DNA of 64,000 nucleotides from positions 1 to 64,000 of the forward strand of contig NZ_JASISO010000022.1 of NCBI RefSeq assembly GCF_030063135.1, read 5' to 3'. Positions 27,006 through 35,392 of the stretch are shown here, in pieces. The stretch comes from Streptomyces sp. G-G2 (GTDB lineage Bacteria > Actinomycetota > Actinomycetes > Streptomycetales > Streptomycetaceae). Below the pieces are notes generated by a model that worked only from the letters and a program-made list of their open reading frames with translations, was not told the origin of the DNA and searched no databases. The translations under genes were made by a program, and so were the position numbers. Each line of letters opens with the position of its first letter. Within the stretch, counting starts at the first letter, position 1.

Positions 27006-28215
27006 CCAGGAACGCCCCGGCCGCGAGGGCCGCGACCACGCCGCTCGCGATGCCGAACGCCGTACCGATGCCGCCGCCGCTCTCCTCGTCCGCCGCCACC
27101 GTGCCGTTCTCGTGCGACTGGGCGGGGGAGCCGACCCCGGAGGTGTCGGCGCTCTTCGGCGGTACCAGCTCACCGACCGGCTTCACCTTCCCGACCGCCG
27201 CGAAACCCCAGTCGAAGAGGGTCGCGGTCTCCTCGTAGACCGAGTTCACCCCGCCCGCCGCCGGGTTCATCACCGTCACCACGAGCTTCTTGTCGCCGCG
27301 CTGGGCGACGCCCGTGAAGGTGGAGCCGGCCATGGTGGTGTTGCCGTTCTTCACCCCCGCGATGCCCTTGTAGGGGGAGATGCCCCCGGCACCCGTCATC
27401 AGCCGGTTGGTGTTCTGGATCTCGAAGCTGTCGCGCGGCTGGCCGGGCTTCTGCTCGCCGGGGAACTTCGCGCTCGCCGTGGCGGCGTACTCCCGGAAGT
27501 CCTTCTTCTGCAGCCCGGAGCGGGCGATCAGGGTCAGGTCGTACGCGCTGGAGACCTGCTCCGGAGCGTCGTAACCGTCGGGGGAGATCACATGGGTGTC
27601 GAGGGCCTGGAGTTCATCGGCGTGCGCCTGCATGTCCTTGACGGTCTTCTCGACCCCGCCGTTCATGGACGACAGCACGTGCACGGCGTCGTTCCCGGAC
27701 CGCAGGAACACCCCGAGCCACAGGTCGTGGACGGTGTAGTCGAGGTCCTCCTTGACCCCGACCAGGCTGCTGCCCGCGCCGACCCCGGAGAGCTCCTGCT
27801 GACTGACCTTGTGCACCTCGTCCTTGGGGAGCGAGGGCAGCACGGTGTCCGCGAAGAGCATCTTCATGGTGGAGGCCGGGGGCAGTCGCCAGTGCGCGTT
27901 CTCCGCGGCCAGCACCTCGCCGGTCTCCGCGTCGGCCACGATCCAGGACCGGCCCGTCAGGTTCGTGGGCAGCGCGGGCGCGCCGGGCAGCAGATTGACC
28001 TGCGGACCCGGCTTCCCGAGCAGGATCCCGCCGACCGTGGACATCGACGCGGGCGGCGCGGGCGCCTTCGCGGGAGCCTTGCCGCCCTTGGCGTCCGGCG
28101 TCGGAGTGGGGCCTACGGCGTACGCGGGGGCCGCGAGCACAGCGGGCAGCAGCGCGGCGGAAAGGACCGTCAGCGCGGTCTTTTTAGCAGACACGCACGA
28201 GAACGTACATCGCAT
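26953..28215 (-). CDS. D-alanyl-D-alanine carboxypeptidase (low-mass PBP)
   Basis: The 420-residue peptidoglycan enzyme removes the terminal D-Ala of pentapeptides outside the membrane. It has a signal peptide (KKTALTVLSAALLPAVLAAPAYA) and a Pro/Ala linker. The active-site S-x2-K is STMK in LPPASTMKML, and S-G-N is in RSGNDAV. The third box reads KNG (GVKNGNT) instead of KTG. A C-terminal helix (FGIASGVVAALAAGAFLV) plus Arg/Gly residues anchors it. The start is taken at 28215 (MRCTFSC); GTG 21 bp later is possible. A longer reading would run through the divergent gene. Confidence 0.9.
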   Translation of the reverse strand: MRCTFSCVSAKKTALTVLSAALLPAVLAAPAYAVGPTPTPDAKGGKAPAKAPAPPASMSTVGGILLGKPGPQVNLLPGAPALPTNLTGRSWIVADAETGEVLAAENAHWRLPPASTMKMLFADTVLPSLPKDEVHKVSQQELSGVGAGSSLVGVKEDLDYTVHDLWLGVFLRSGNDAVHVLSSMNGGVEKTVKDMQAHADELQALDTHVISPDGYDAPEQVSSAYDLTLIARSGLQKKDFREYAATASAKFPGEQKPGQPRDSFEIQNTNRLMTGAGGISPYKGIAGVKNGNTTMAGSTFTGVAQRGDKKLVVTVMNPAAGGVNSVYEETATLFDWGFAAVGKVKPVGELVPPKSADTSGVGSPAQSHENGTVAADEESGGGIGTAFGIASGVVAALAAGAFLVNRRWPRGRQGRGGDLS

Positions 28216-28315
28216 TGTCGCTTTAACCGCTTCCCTCGGGTCAACCCGCCGCAACCACTGCCGGGACAGCCCACCCCGGCGCGTCCGTTCCGGGGGCGGA
28301 ACCGATACTGGGGGC

Positions 28316-28570
28316 ATGAGACTCAGCCGTGCCACGTCCTGGTTCCTGCTGTCCTTCGGAGTGTGGAGCTGGTTCATCTGGGTGTCTTTCGTCCGGAACC
28401 TGTGGAAGGACGGCAGTGGACTGGCCTTCGACGCCGCCGGAGACCCCACCGCGTACTTCTGGGTGCACCTGTCGCTCGCCATCGCGTCCTTTCTCCTGGG
28501 GACGGGTGTAGGGGTCATCGGGTTGCGTGGGGTCCGGGCGCTGCGGCGTGGATCACGTGACGCGGCATGA
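28316..28570 (+). CDS. SCO4848-family small membrane protein
   Basis: The 84 residues have two membrane helices (WFLLSFGVWSWFIWVSFV and FWVHLSLAIASFLLGTGVGVI) and a basic C-terminus. The sequence, and its place between a D-Ala-D-Ala carboxypeptidase and a metallophosphoesterase, fit the SCO4848 family of streptomycetes. The stop overlaps the next ATG by four bases. The function is unknown. Confidence 0.85.
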   Translation: MRLSRATSWFLLSFGVWSWFIWVSFVRNLWKDGSGLAFDAAGDPTAYFWVHLSLAIASFLLGTGVGVIGLRGVRALRRGSRDAA

Positions 28571-29931
28571 CCGTGCTCCTCTTCTCCCTGGTCGCGCTGG
28601 TGGTGCTGGGCCTGCTGGTGCTGGTGCACCGGTGGGTGTGGGTCCGGCTGGTCCGTGACACGACCGCCCCGGGCGGGTGGACGCGGCGGGTGCTGACCGG
28701 GTGTGTCTTCGCGCTGCCGGTGCTGTCGGTGGCGGCGCTGGTCGCGGGGCGGGCGGGGGCGCCGTTCTGGGTGCAGCGGGTGGTGGCGTGGCCGGGGTTC
28801 ATGTGGCTGGCGGTGCTGCTGTACCTGGCGCTGGCGCTGCTGCTGGCCGAGCCCCTGCGGCTGCTCCTCCGCCGGTCCCCGGCCCCGGCTTCGGCTTCGG
28901 CTTCGGTCCCGGCCCCCGCCTCCGGCGGTGAGGCCGGGAGCGTCCCGCTCGCCTCCGTCCCGGCCTCCGCCGGCGCCTCGCCCGCCGGCGGCGTCGGGAT
29001 CGCCTCAAGCGCCGACGGGGCCGGTCCTGCCTCCGGCGGCGCCGCACCCGCCGACGAGGCCGCATCGCCCGCCCCGCCGGAGCCGAGCACGGCCGGGCAG
29101 GGTGCGACGCGGCGGGTGTTCGTGGCCCGGGTGCTTGCCGGAGCGGCGGTCGCGGCAGCGGGCGGCACCGTCGGGTACGGGACCTACGGCGTCCTCCGCG
29201 GCCCCAGGGTCAAGCGCGTCACCGTCCCCCTCGCCAAACTCCCCCGCCCGGCCCACGGCTTCCGGATCGCCGTCGTCAGCGACGTCCACCTCGGCCCCAT
29301 CCTCGGCCGCGCCCACACCACCCGCATCGTCGACACGGTCAACGCCACCCAGCCCGATCTCATCGCCATCGTCGGCGACCTCGTGGACGGCTCGGTCCAC
29401 GACCTCGGGTCCGCCGCCGAACCGCTCGCCCGGCTCCGGGCCCGGCACGGCAGCTTCTTCGTCACCGGCAACCACGAGTACTTCTCCGGGGCCCAGCAGT
29501 GGGTGGACCACGTCCGCGAGCTGGGCGTGCACCCCCTGGAGAACGCCCGCCAGGAGCTGCCGTACTTCGACCTCGCGGGCGTCAACGACGTCGCGGGCGA
29601 GAGCGAGGGCCACGGCCCGGACTTCGACAAGGCCCTCGGCGGCCGGGACCGCGCGCACCGTACGGCCGTACTCCTCGCCCACCAGCCGATCGTGATCCAC
29701 GACGCGGTCCGCCACGGGGTGGATCTCCAGCTGTCGGGTCATACGCACGGCGGTCAGCTGTGGCCGGGAAACTACCTTGCGGAACTCGCCAACCCGACCG
29801 TCGCGGGTCTGGAAAGATACGGGGACACCCAGCTTTATGTGTCCCGCGGGGCCGGTGCGTGGGGACCGCCCGTGAGGGTCGGTGCACCCTCTGACATCAC
29901 CGTCGTCGAACTCGTCTCATACCAGACATAA
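28567..29931 (+). CDS. Membrane-anchored metallophosphoesterase
   Basis: The 454 residues begin with about four hydrophobic helices (1-100) and an Ala/Pro/Ser-rich linker (105-180). The calcineurin-like phosphoesterase domain shows all metal-binding motifs: SDVHLG, GDLVDG, GNHEY, AHQP and GHTHGGQ. It resembles the YkuE/YaeI type, which acts at the membrane on lipid or nucleotide phosphoesters. It is translationally coupled to the SCO4848-like gene (ATGA overlap). Confidence 0.9.
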   Translation: MTVLLFSLVALVVLGLLVLVHRWVWVRLVRDTTAPGGWTRRVLTGCVFALPVLSVAALVAGRAGAPFWVQRVVAWPGFMWLAVLLYLALALLLAEPLRLLLRRSPAPASASASVPAPASGGEAGSVPLASVPASAGASPAGGVGIASSADGAGPASGGAAPADEAASPAPPEPSTAGQGATRRVFVARVLAGAAVAAAGGTVGYGTYGVLRGPRVKRVTVPLAKLPRPAHGFRIAVVSDVHLGPILGRAHTTRIVDTVNATQPDLIAIVGDLVDGSVHDLGSAAEPLARLRARHGSFFVTGNHEYFSGAQQWVDHVRELGVHPLENARQELPYFDLAGVNDVAGESEGHGPDFDKALGGRDRAHRTAVLLAHQPIVIHDAVRHGVDLQLSGHTHGGQLWPGNYLAELANPTVAGLERYGDTQLYVSRGAGAWGPPVRVGAPSDITVVELVSYQT

Positions 29932-30062
29932 TTCCTCACAACCGGCAGCGAAACGCCCTTCCACCACCGAATTTTCCGTGATTGGGTGACCGGTAATCGG
30001 ATAAACATGCGTCAGCAGCGGACACGCGGCCCGGCGCGGGGTGGGCAATGAGGAGTTCTGGG

Positions 30063-31622
30063 ATGCTGCGGTCTGTCCGCTCCAAGATGATCGCGGCCGG
30101 GGTGGTCCTGGGCGTCGCCGGCGTGGGGGCCTGGGTGCTGCTGCCCACCGATGCGGCGGGCCATGGCGCGATTGCGGTGGGTACGACCGACTCGGTGTCC
30201 TCGCTGGACCCGGCCGGGGCGTACGACGCCGGTTCCTGGGCCCTGTTCAGCAACGTCTACCAGTCGCTCCTGACCATCAAGCCCGGTTCGGACGTGCCGG
30301 TCCCGGACGCGGCGACCTCCTGCAAGTTCATCGGGGCGAAGCTCACCACGTACCAGTGCGAGCTGCGCACCGACGTGAAGTTCTCCAACGGCCGCCAGAT
30401 CACGGCCGAGGACGTGAAGTTCTCGTTCGACCGGATCAAGGCGATCAACTCCGACCAGGGCCCGGCGCCGCTGTTCAACACCCTGGAGTCGGTCAAGGCC
30501 GAGGGCAAGACGGTCACCTTCAACCTCTCCGCACGTGACGCCACCTTCCCCTTCAAGATCGCGACGGGTGCCGCCGCGATCGTCGACAAGGACAAGTACC
30601 CGGCGAAGAAGCTGCGCGAGGGCGCCAGCGTGGACGGCTCCGGCCCGTACACCCTGGGTGCGTACAAGGAGGGGGCGAGCGCCGAGCTGAAGCCGAACGC
30701 CACCTACAAGGGCCAGGGCAAGCCCGCCAAGTCGGCCGTCAACGTCAAGTACTTCAAGGACTCCGAGGCGCTCAACGCGGCCTGGAAGGACCACGGGATC
30801 GAGGTCGCCCACCGCGACATGCCCCCGGAGGTCCTGGCGGGGCTGAACCCGAGCCTCAGTGACACCCGCTACCAGGAGTCCGGCGGCACCGAGACCCGCA
30901 GCATGGTCTTCAACGTCCGCCCGGGCTCCGCGATGGCGCAGCAGCCGGTCCGCCAGGCCGTCGCCGCCCTGCTCGACCGCTCCAAGATCGCGGGGGACAT
31001 CTACAAGGGGACCGTCACCCCGCTGTACTCCATCGTCCCGGCGGGCATCGCGGGTCACGGCACGCCGTTCTTCGACAAGTACCCGGCGCCGAACGCCGCC
31101 ACCGCGAGGAAGATCCTCAAGGACGCCGGGATCACCACCCCGGTCAGCTTCAAGCTGGGCTTCAACGTGCGCGGAGCGAACGTCCCCGAGGCCGCCGAGC
31201 TCAAGCGGCAGCTGGAGGGCTCGGGCCTCTTCCAGGTGCAGACCGAGTCCGTGCCGGTGTGGGACGACTTCCAGAAGGACTACGCGGCGGGCAAGTTCGA
31301 CGCCTACACGATCGGCTGGATCCCCGACTTCCCGGACGCGGACAACTTCAGCGCCCCGCTCGTCGGCGCCGACTCCAGCATGAACAACGGCTTCGCCGAC
31401 AAGACGGTGGGCGACCTGATCACGCGCACCCAGTCCTTCTCGAACCGCGGCGAGGCGGCGAACGACTTCCGCCAGCTCCAGGAAGTGGTGGCCCAGCAGA
31501 TCCCGATCCTGCCGATCTGGCAGAAGAAGGACTACGTGCTCTCGCGCGAGGCCGTCACCGGCGCGCAGTACCTCTCCGACGGCACCGGCGTGTGGCGCCT
31601 GTGGGAGCTGGACTGGCTGTAG
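30063..31622 (+). CDS. ABC-type peptide substrate-binding protein (family 5)
   Basis: The 519 residues belong to the SBP_bac_5 (dipeptide/oligopeptide-binding) family: LDPAGAYDAGSWALFSNVYQ, LRTDVKFSNGRQITAEDVKF, RQAVAALLDRSKIAG and IGWIPDFPDADNF. The N-terminus has one uncleaved-looking membrane helix and no lipobox. The ATG at 30063 is preferred because GAGGAG lies 7-8 bp upstream; an ATG at 30048 is possible. No permease or ATPase genes adjoin it, so it must work with transporter parts encoded elsewhere. Confidence 0.88.
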   Translation: MLRSVRSKMIAAGVVLGVAGVGAWVLLPTDAAGHGAIAVGTTDSVSSLDPAGAYDAGSWALFSNVYQSLLTIKPGSDVPVPDAATSCKFIGAKLTTYQCELRTDVKFSNGRQITAEDVKFSFDRIKAINSDQGPAPLFNTLESVKAEGKTVTFNLSARDATFPFKIATGAAAIVDKDKYPAKKLREGASVDGSGPYTLGAYKEGASAELKPNATYKGQGKPAKSAVNVKYFKDSEALNAAWKDHGIEVAHRDMPPEVLAGLNPSLSDTRYQESGGTETRSMVFNVRPGSAMAQQPVRQAVAALLDRSKIAGDIYKGTVTPLYSIVPAGIAGHGTPFFDKYPAPNAATARKILKDAGITTPVSFKLGFNVRGANVPEAAELKRQLEGSGLFQVQTESVPVWDDFQKDYAAGKFDAYTIGWIPDFPDADNFSAPLVGADSSMNNGFADKTVGDLITRTQSFSNRGEAANDFRQLQEVVAQQIPILPIWQKKDYVLSREAVTGAQYLSDGTGVWRLWELDWL

Positions 31623-31662
31623 TCCGACCGGGTCCCCAGGCCTCAGGTAGCCCGGAAGCCCG

Positions 31663-31695
31663 GAGGCGTCGGACGGCTCAGCCGTCCGACGCCTC
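31663..31695. terminator. Bidirectional terminator overlapping a stop codon
   Basis: GAGGCGTCGGACGGC-tca-GCCGTCCGACGCCTC is a perfect 15-bp stem. The three loop bases are the complement of the TGA stop of the convergent TetR gene, so one arm lies in its coding region. Confidence 0.8.
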
Positions 31696-32433
31696 TTCCG
31701 TACTCGCCTTCCCCTGCTTGGCGGGCCGCGACGCCTTCTTGCGGGAGGCGGCCGCCTGGGCCATGCCGGGCAGGAAGTCCGAGAACAGCTCGTGCACTTC
31801 CCGTACCAGCGGCCGCAGCACGCGGAACCGGGCCAGCACGATGCCGCGCGTGGTCAGCTGCGCGCCCCGCTCGGCCAGCCGCCGGGACTTCTCGCTGTTC
31901 TCCGAGCGGTCGAAGACCCAGTAGAGGACCAGCCCCATCTGCGAGAGCCACATCAGCTCCGGCAGTACGTCCGCCAGCTCGTCCGGCACCTTGGTCTTCG
32001 CCCCCGCCAGGACTTCCCTGTGCATGTCGATCGCCTGGCGCCGGGCGGGTTCCGACTCGGGGGAGAAGGGACTGAGCGGGCTCTCCGGGTCCGCGGCGTT
32101 CTTGAAGAACTGCGCGGCGAACTCGTGGTAGGGCGCGGCGATGTCCAGCCAGCAGGTCAGCACCCCCGCGAGCCGCTTCTGGAGGTCGCTCTCGTGGTCC
32201 AGGATCGGCCGGACGGCAGCCTGGTGCGCGCTGCCGATCCGGTCGTAGAAGCCCTGGACCAGGTGTTCCTTGGACTCGAAGTAGTAGTAGGCGTTGCCTA
32301 CCGAGACTCCGGCCTCCCGGGCGATGCCCCGCATGGTCGTCTTGTCGTAACCGCGCTCCTGGAAGAGCTTGAGGGCGGTTTCGAGGATGAGCGTGCGGGT
32401 CTGTTCGCTCTTCGGAGCCTTCTGATCAGTCAC
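31678..32433 (-). CDS. TetR-family transcriptional regulator
   Basis: The product has 251 residues from the GTG at 32433 (MTDQKAPKSEQTRTLI). The helix-turn-helix is clear: ALKLFQERGYDKTTMRGIAR, EAGVSVGNAYYYFESKEHL. The ligand domain is long and ends in a Lys/Ala/Ser-rich tail (SRKKASRPAKQGKAS). A start at 32463 would overlap the upstream thiol-protein gene and has no ribosome site. It is the last gene of a minus-strand group with the DCC protein and a small membrane protein, and may control them. Confidence 0.88.
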   Translation of the reverse strand: MTDQKAPKSEQTRTLILETALKLFQERGYDKTTMRGIAREAGVSVGNAYYYFESKEHLVQGFYDRIGSAHQAAVRPILDHESDLQKRLAGVLTCWLDIAAPYHEFAAQFFKNAADPESPLSPFSPESEPARRQAIDMHREVLAGAKTKVPDELADVLPELMWLSQMGLVLYWVFDRSENSEKSRRLAERGAQLTTRGIVLARFRVLRPLVREVHELFSDFLPGMAQAAASRKKASRPAKQGKASTEEASDG

Positions 32434-32444
32434 GGTGTCCGACT

Positions 32445-32963
32445 TTATCGGGGTGCCGGGCACTGGTCGTCACAGGCTGCCTTCAGGGCCGGATCCGGGC
32501 CCGATCCCGCGGGCCCGGTCGCCTCGCGCCAGGCGGCGGCGGCGAGCATCGTGGCCCGGGCGAAGGGCCGTCCGGCGGGCGTGGCCAGCCAGTTGGCCTT
32601 CGGCCGGTGCTGGGCCAGGGACCACAGCACCACGATGAAGGCGTCGGTGCCGGTCCACACCTGTCCGCCGTCCCCGACCACGGTGATCTCGCGCAGCGTC
32701 GAGGCGTGGTCGAGCCGGGGGAAGCGGGCGCGGGCGGCCTGTGACCCGGCGGGGATCAGGGACAGTGGCACCAGCCAGTGCTGGCCCATCAGCCAGGTCC
32801 GGATGTGCGCGCAGAGCGGGCACTGGGCGTCGTAGAGGACCACGATCTTGCGTACGGGTACGGGTGCGGGTGCGGGTGCGGGTGCGGGTGTGCCGGCGGG
32901 TCCGGGCGCGAATACCGCCGCGGGCCCGGGCCCGGGTCCGGGCCCGGGGCTTGTGGCGGTCAT
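32445..32963 (-). CDS. DCC-type thiol-disulfide oxidoreductase (DUF393)
   Basis: The 172 residues have the signature YDAQCPLCAHIRTWL (D-x2-C-x2-C) of DCC1-like thioredoxin-fold proteins. The N-terminal 37 residues are low complexity (PGPGPGPG, then APAPAPAPVPV), encoded by a hexanucleotide repeat. It lies 3 bp after the stop of the upstream membrane gene and 11 bp before the TetR GTG. The family is predicted to be redox-active, with unknown partners. Confidence 0.87.
   Translation of the reverse strand: MTATSPGPGPGPGPAAVFAPGPAGTPAPAPAPAPVPVRKIVVLYDAQCPLCAHIRTWLMGQHWLVPLSLIPAGSQAARARFPRLDHASTLREITVVGDGGQVWTGTDAFIVVLWSLAQHRPKANWLATPAGRPFARATMLAAAAWREATGPAGSGPDPALKAACDDQCPAPR
32855..32890. repeat. 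Hexanucleotide repeat in the DCC gene
   Basis: CGGGTG is repeated six times, the first copy as CGGGTA. It encodes part of the Pro-Ala/Pro-Val stretch at the N-terminus of the DCC protein on the minus strand. A neighbouring GGGCCC-rich block encodes PGPGPG. Confidence 0.8.
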
Positions 32964-32966
32964 CGG

Positions 32967-33371
32967 TCAGGCCCTGCCCGGGGCGGTCCACATCTGGGGC
33001 GCGACCGGCGGGGTCTGCTGGCGCTCCATGATGCTCCGGCGGCGGATCTTGGTGAGCACCCACACGTTGCCGAGGTGCATGACACCGAGGACGAGGAGGA
33101 CGACGCCGAGCTTGACCGAGAGGGCCTCGAAGATCCCGCGGGCTTCGGTGACGGCCTGGTCGGCCTGGAGGTAGAGGGCGACGAAGCCGAGGTTGACCAG
33201 GTAGAACCCCACGACCAGCAGGTGGTTGACGGCATCGGCGAGCTTCTCGTTGCCCTGGAGGACGTCCGCGATGAAGATGCGGCCGTTGCGGGTGAGCGTG
33301 CGGGCGACCCAGACGGTCAGCGCGACGCTGACGAGCAGGTAGATGACGTACGTGAGCACGGTGAGGTCCAT
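32967..33371 (-). CDS. Small multi-TM membrane protein
   Basis: The 134 residues have three or four helices (VLTYVIYLLVSVALTVWVA; LLVVGFYLVNLGFVALYL; LSVKLGVVLLVLGVMHLGNVWVL) and a cytoplasmic tail KIRRRSIMERQQTPP. It is the first gene of a group with the DCC and TetR genes. The promoter region shows TTGAACGTGTTCAAATG at 33383-33399 and TTGAACACGTTCAAG at 33426-33440, two related palindromes (GAACGTGTTC and GAACACGTTC) that may be the operator. The function is unknown. Confidence 0.8.
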   Translation of the reverse strand: MDLTVLTYVIYLLVSVALTVWVARTLTRNGRIFIADVLQGNEKLADAVNHLLVVGFYLVNLGFVALYLQADQAVTEARGIFEALSVKLGVVLLVLGVMHLGNVWVLTKIRRRSIMERQQTPPVAPQMWTAPGRA

Positions 33372-33382
33372 TGCCCCGACTC

Positions 33383-33440
33383 CTTGAACGTGTTCAAATG
33401 CTGACGTCGCTGACTGTAGACCTGATTTTGAACACGTTCA
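33383..33440. promoter_or_regulatory. Paired TTGAAC..GTTCAA palindromes
   Basis: TTGAACGTGTTCAA (33383-33396) and TTGAACACGTTCAA (33426-33439) are both palindromes of the form TTGAAC-n2-GTTCAA and lie 43 bp (about four helical turns) apart. They sit 12 and 55 bp upstream of the small membrane gene. The neighbouring TetR protein is a natural candidate to bind them. Confidence 0.65.
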
Positions 33441-33482
33441 AGCCAGTTGGCGTCGCCGAGTGGGCTGACCTACCATCCGGCC

Positions 33483-34537
33483 ATGGGGGACTTGTTCGGG
33501 ACCGGCACGACCGTGGCCCAAGGCCGCTACCGCATCGAGGGATTACTCGGTGGAGGGGGCATGGCGCAGGTCTACCGCGCCCACGACGAACGGCCGAAGC
33601 CCTGGACCTGACCGCGCAGATGCTCGGCGCGCTGGCCGCGGCGCACGCGCGGGGGCTGGTGCACCGGGACATCAAGCCCGCCAACGTCCTGCTCACCGAG
33701 GACGGCACGGCCAAGGTCACCGACTTCGGCATCGCCGCCACCGCCGAGTCGGGCGCGACCGCCCTGACCCGGACCGGCGTCACCATCGGCACCCCGCTCT
33801 ACATGTCCCCCGAGCAGGTCGAGGGCCGCCCCGGCATCGACGGCCGCTCCGACCTCTACTCGCTGGGGATCGTGCTCTTCCAGTTGCTGGCCGGGCAGGT
33901 CCCCTTCGATGCCGCGTCCGGCTACGCCATCGGCTACCTGCACGTCCACGAGCCGCCGCCGACCCTGGCCGCCCTGGGCATCGCCGTACCGGCTCCGGTG
34001 CAGGGGCTCTTGGACACCGCCCTGGCGAAGCTCCCGCAGGACCGCTTCCCGGACGCGCGGACCATGCGTGCGGCGGCCCTGACCGCGACCCCGCGGTACC
34101 CGCCGACGGAGGTCCCGCGGACCCGCGTACCGGCCGCGTTCCCTGTCGCGTTCCCGGCGGAGGCCGCCCAGGACCGCGCGGTGGGGCAGCCGGTCCCGCC
34201 GCGGACCGCGCGGCCCGCACGGCCCCCGGGGCCGTCCGGCGCCCGGCTCACCCTGGGCCGCCCGTCGCGCAAGGCGGCCAAGCTGCTGGTGCTGGCACTC
34301 TCGTACCTGGTCGGCTGGCTGACCGTCAGCCTGATGACGGGCGGCGGCAAGGTGCCCCTGCGGCTGGTGCTGGCCCTGTCCCTCGTGGGCATCTGCTGCG
34401 TCGGCTTCGGCGGGGCCAAGCGGACCCGCCGCGCCCGGGGTCCGGGCGGATACCTGCACGAGCTGTTCACGGCCGTCTCCTGGATGTTCCACGGCACGGC
34501 CGCCCTGATCAGCGCGGTCAGCCTGCTGGCGAAGTAG
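33483..34537 (+). pseudogene. Ser/Thr protein kinase gene broken by an internal deletion
   Basis: The first 39 codons from ATG 33483 (GDLFGTGTTVAQGRYRIEGL, then GGGGMAQVYRAHDE) are the start of a PknB-type kinase with its Gly-rich loop. Near 33590 the sequence jumps to the C-lobe and changes frame; the first frame ends at the TGA at 33609. The downstream frame keeps LVHRDIKPANVLL, VTDFGIAA and TPLYMSPEQ, then a linker and two membrane helices. The Val-Ala-x-Lys lysine and helix-C Glu are gone, about 80 codons in all, so catalysis is impossible. The 5' piece has a TTA codon, rare in this genome type. Confidence 0.85.
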
Positions 34538-34565
34538 CCCGTCCCGCGCCTGACCCCGCCCCCGC

Positions 34566-34652
34566 ACCGCCGCGACGGGCCACCTGCCGTTCGAGGGTGA
34601 CCGGACGCTCGCCGTCATCCTCGGCGAGGCGGTGAGCCGGCGGCCGGGACCA
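34566..34652 (+). pseudogene. Remnant of a second kinase C-lobe
   Basis: One frame reads ATGHLPFEGDRTLAVILGEA, the segment that follows the APE motif in streptomycete Ser/Thr kinases (compare AGQVPFDAASGYAIGYLHV in the pseudogene just upstream). Nothing before or after it belongs to a kinase. It looks like a fragment left by the rearrangement that damaged the neighbour. Confidence 0.5.
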
Positions 34653-34677
34653 CCATCACCGACCCGACGATCACCCG

Positions 34678-35187
34678 TCAGATGCTGAGCGAGCGGGCGT
34701 AGTTGAGCTGGTTCATCACCCAGGGGAAGGTGTTCATGTCGGTGGCCGGGATCATCGTCGCGTGGTGGCGGCCGCCGCTGGTCACCGTCACCTGGATGTA
34801 GCCGGTGGTGACCTTCTCCTTCATCAGGAGGAAGAGCAGACCGAGCAGGCAGAAGACGGCGAAGACGACCGCGAGGACGATGGACGAGGTGGGGATCTTC
34901 TCCTCGGTCCGGGAGAAGTCCGTGGCGTTCCACATCGCGCCCTTGAGGGGCATCGGCCCGCTCGGGGTGATGATCTGGTCCCCGGCGACGGTGATGTCCC
35001 CGAGGGCGAAGGACGCGCCCGGCGCCGCGTACGGAATTCCCTGCCCCCCGACGGTGGGCTGGTAGGGCGGGGCCTGGGGATAGGGCTGGGGATACCCGTA
35101 CCCGGGATGTCCGGTCTCCCACTGGGGCTCGCCCGAACCACCCTGCCCGGGGCCGCTCGCGTACGGGTTCGGCTGCTGATCACTCAT
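34678..35187 (-). CDS. Single-TM protein with Gly/Pro/Tyr-rich N-terminus
   Basis: The 169 residues begin MSDQQPNPYASGPGQGG, with YGYPQPYPQAPPYQP up to about residue 45. A β-rich stretch follows (FALGDITVAGDQIITPSGPM, KGAMWNATDFSRTEEKIPTS), then one membrane helix (IVLAVVFAVFCLLGLLFLL) and a short domain VTTGYIQVTVTSGGRHHATM. It is conserved in streptomycetes, with no known function. It stands alone downstream of sdhCDAB. Confidence 0.78.
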   Translation of the reverse strand: MSDQQPNPYASGPGQGGSGEPQWETGHPGYGYPQPYPQAPPYQPTVGGQGIPYAAPGASFALGDITVAGDQIITPSGPMPLKGAMWNATDFSRTEEKIPTSSIVLAVVFAVFCLLGLLFLLMKEKVTTGYIQVTVTSGGRHHATMIPATDMNTFPWVMNQLNYARSLSI

Positions 35188-35298
35188 ATGGCCGATCTTT
35201 TCACAGCTTGCCCGGCGCCCCCACGGGAATGCGCCCGCGCGCGAGTTCCCCGGCGATCGTCGGCCCCTCGGCGGGGCCGCCGTCCGCCCGGGTGAACG

Positions 35299-35346
35299 CG
35301 CGAGGGCCCCGCCCCCCGGTGGGAACCAGGGGGCGGGGCCCTCGCG
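35299..35346. terminator. Strong hairpin downstream of sdhB
   Basis: CGCGAGGGCCCCGCCCCC and its exact complement flank a 12-nt loop. The hairpin stands 47 bp after the sdhB stop and closes the sdhCDAB operon on the minus strand. Confidence 0.85.
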
Positions 35347-35392
35347 TTCGTACCTCAGCCGACGACGGACGGAGTCCGGCGCGTCAGGAAGA

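Noticed and set aside
26953-28629. Carboxypeptidase starting at 28629
   Set aside because: The extra 138 residues are Arg/His/Pro-rich, have no signal peptide, and run opposite the SCO4848-like gene.
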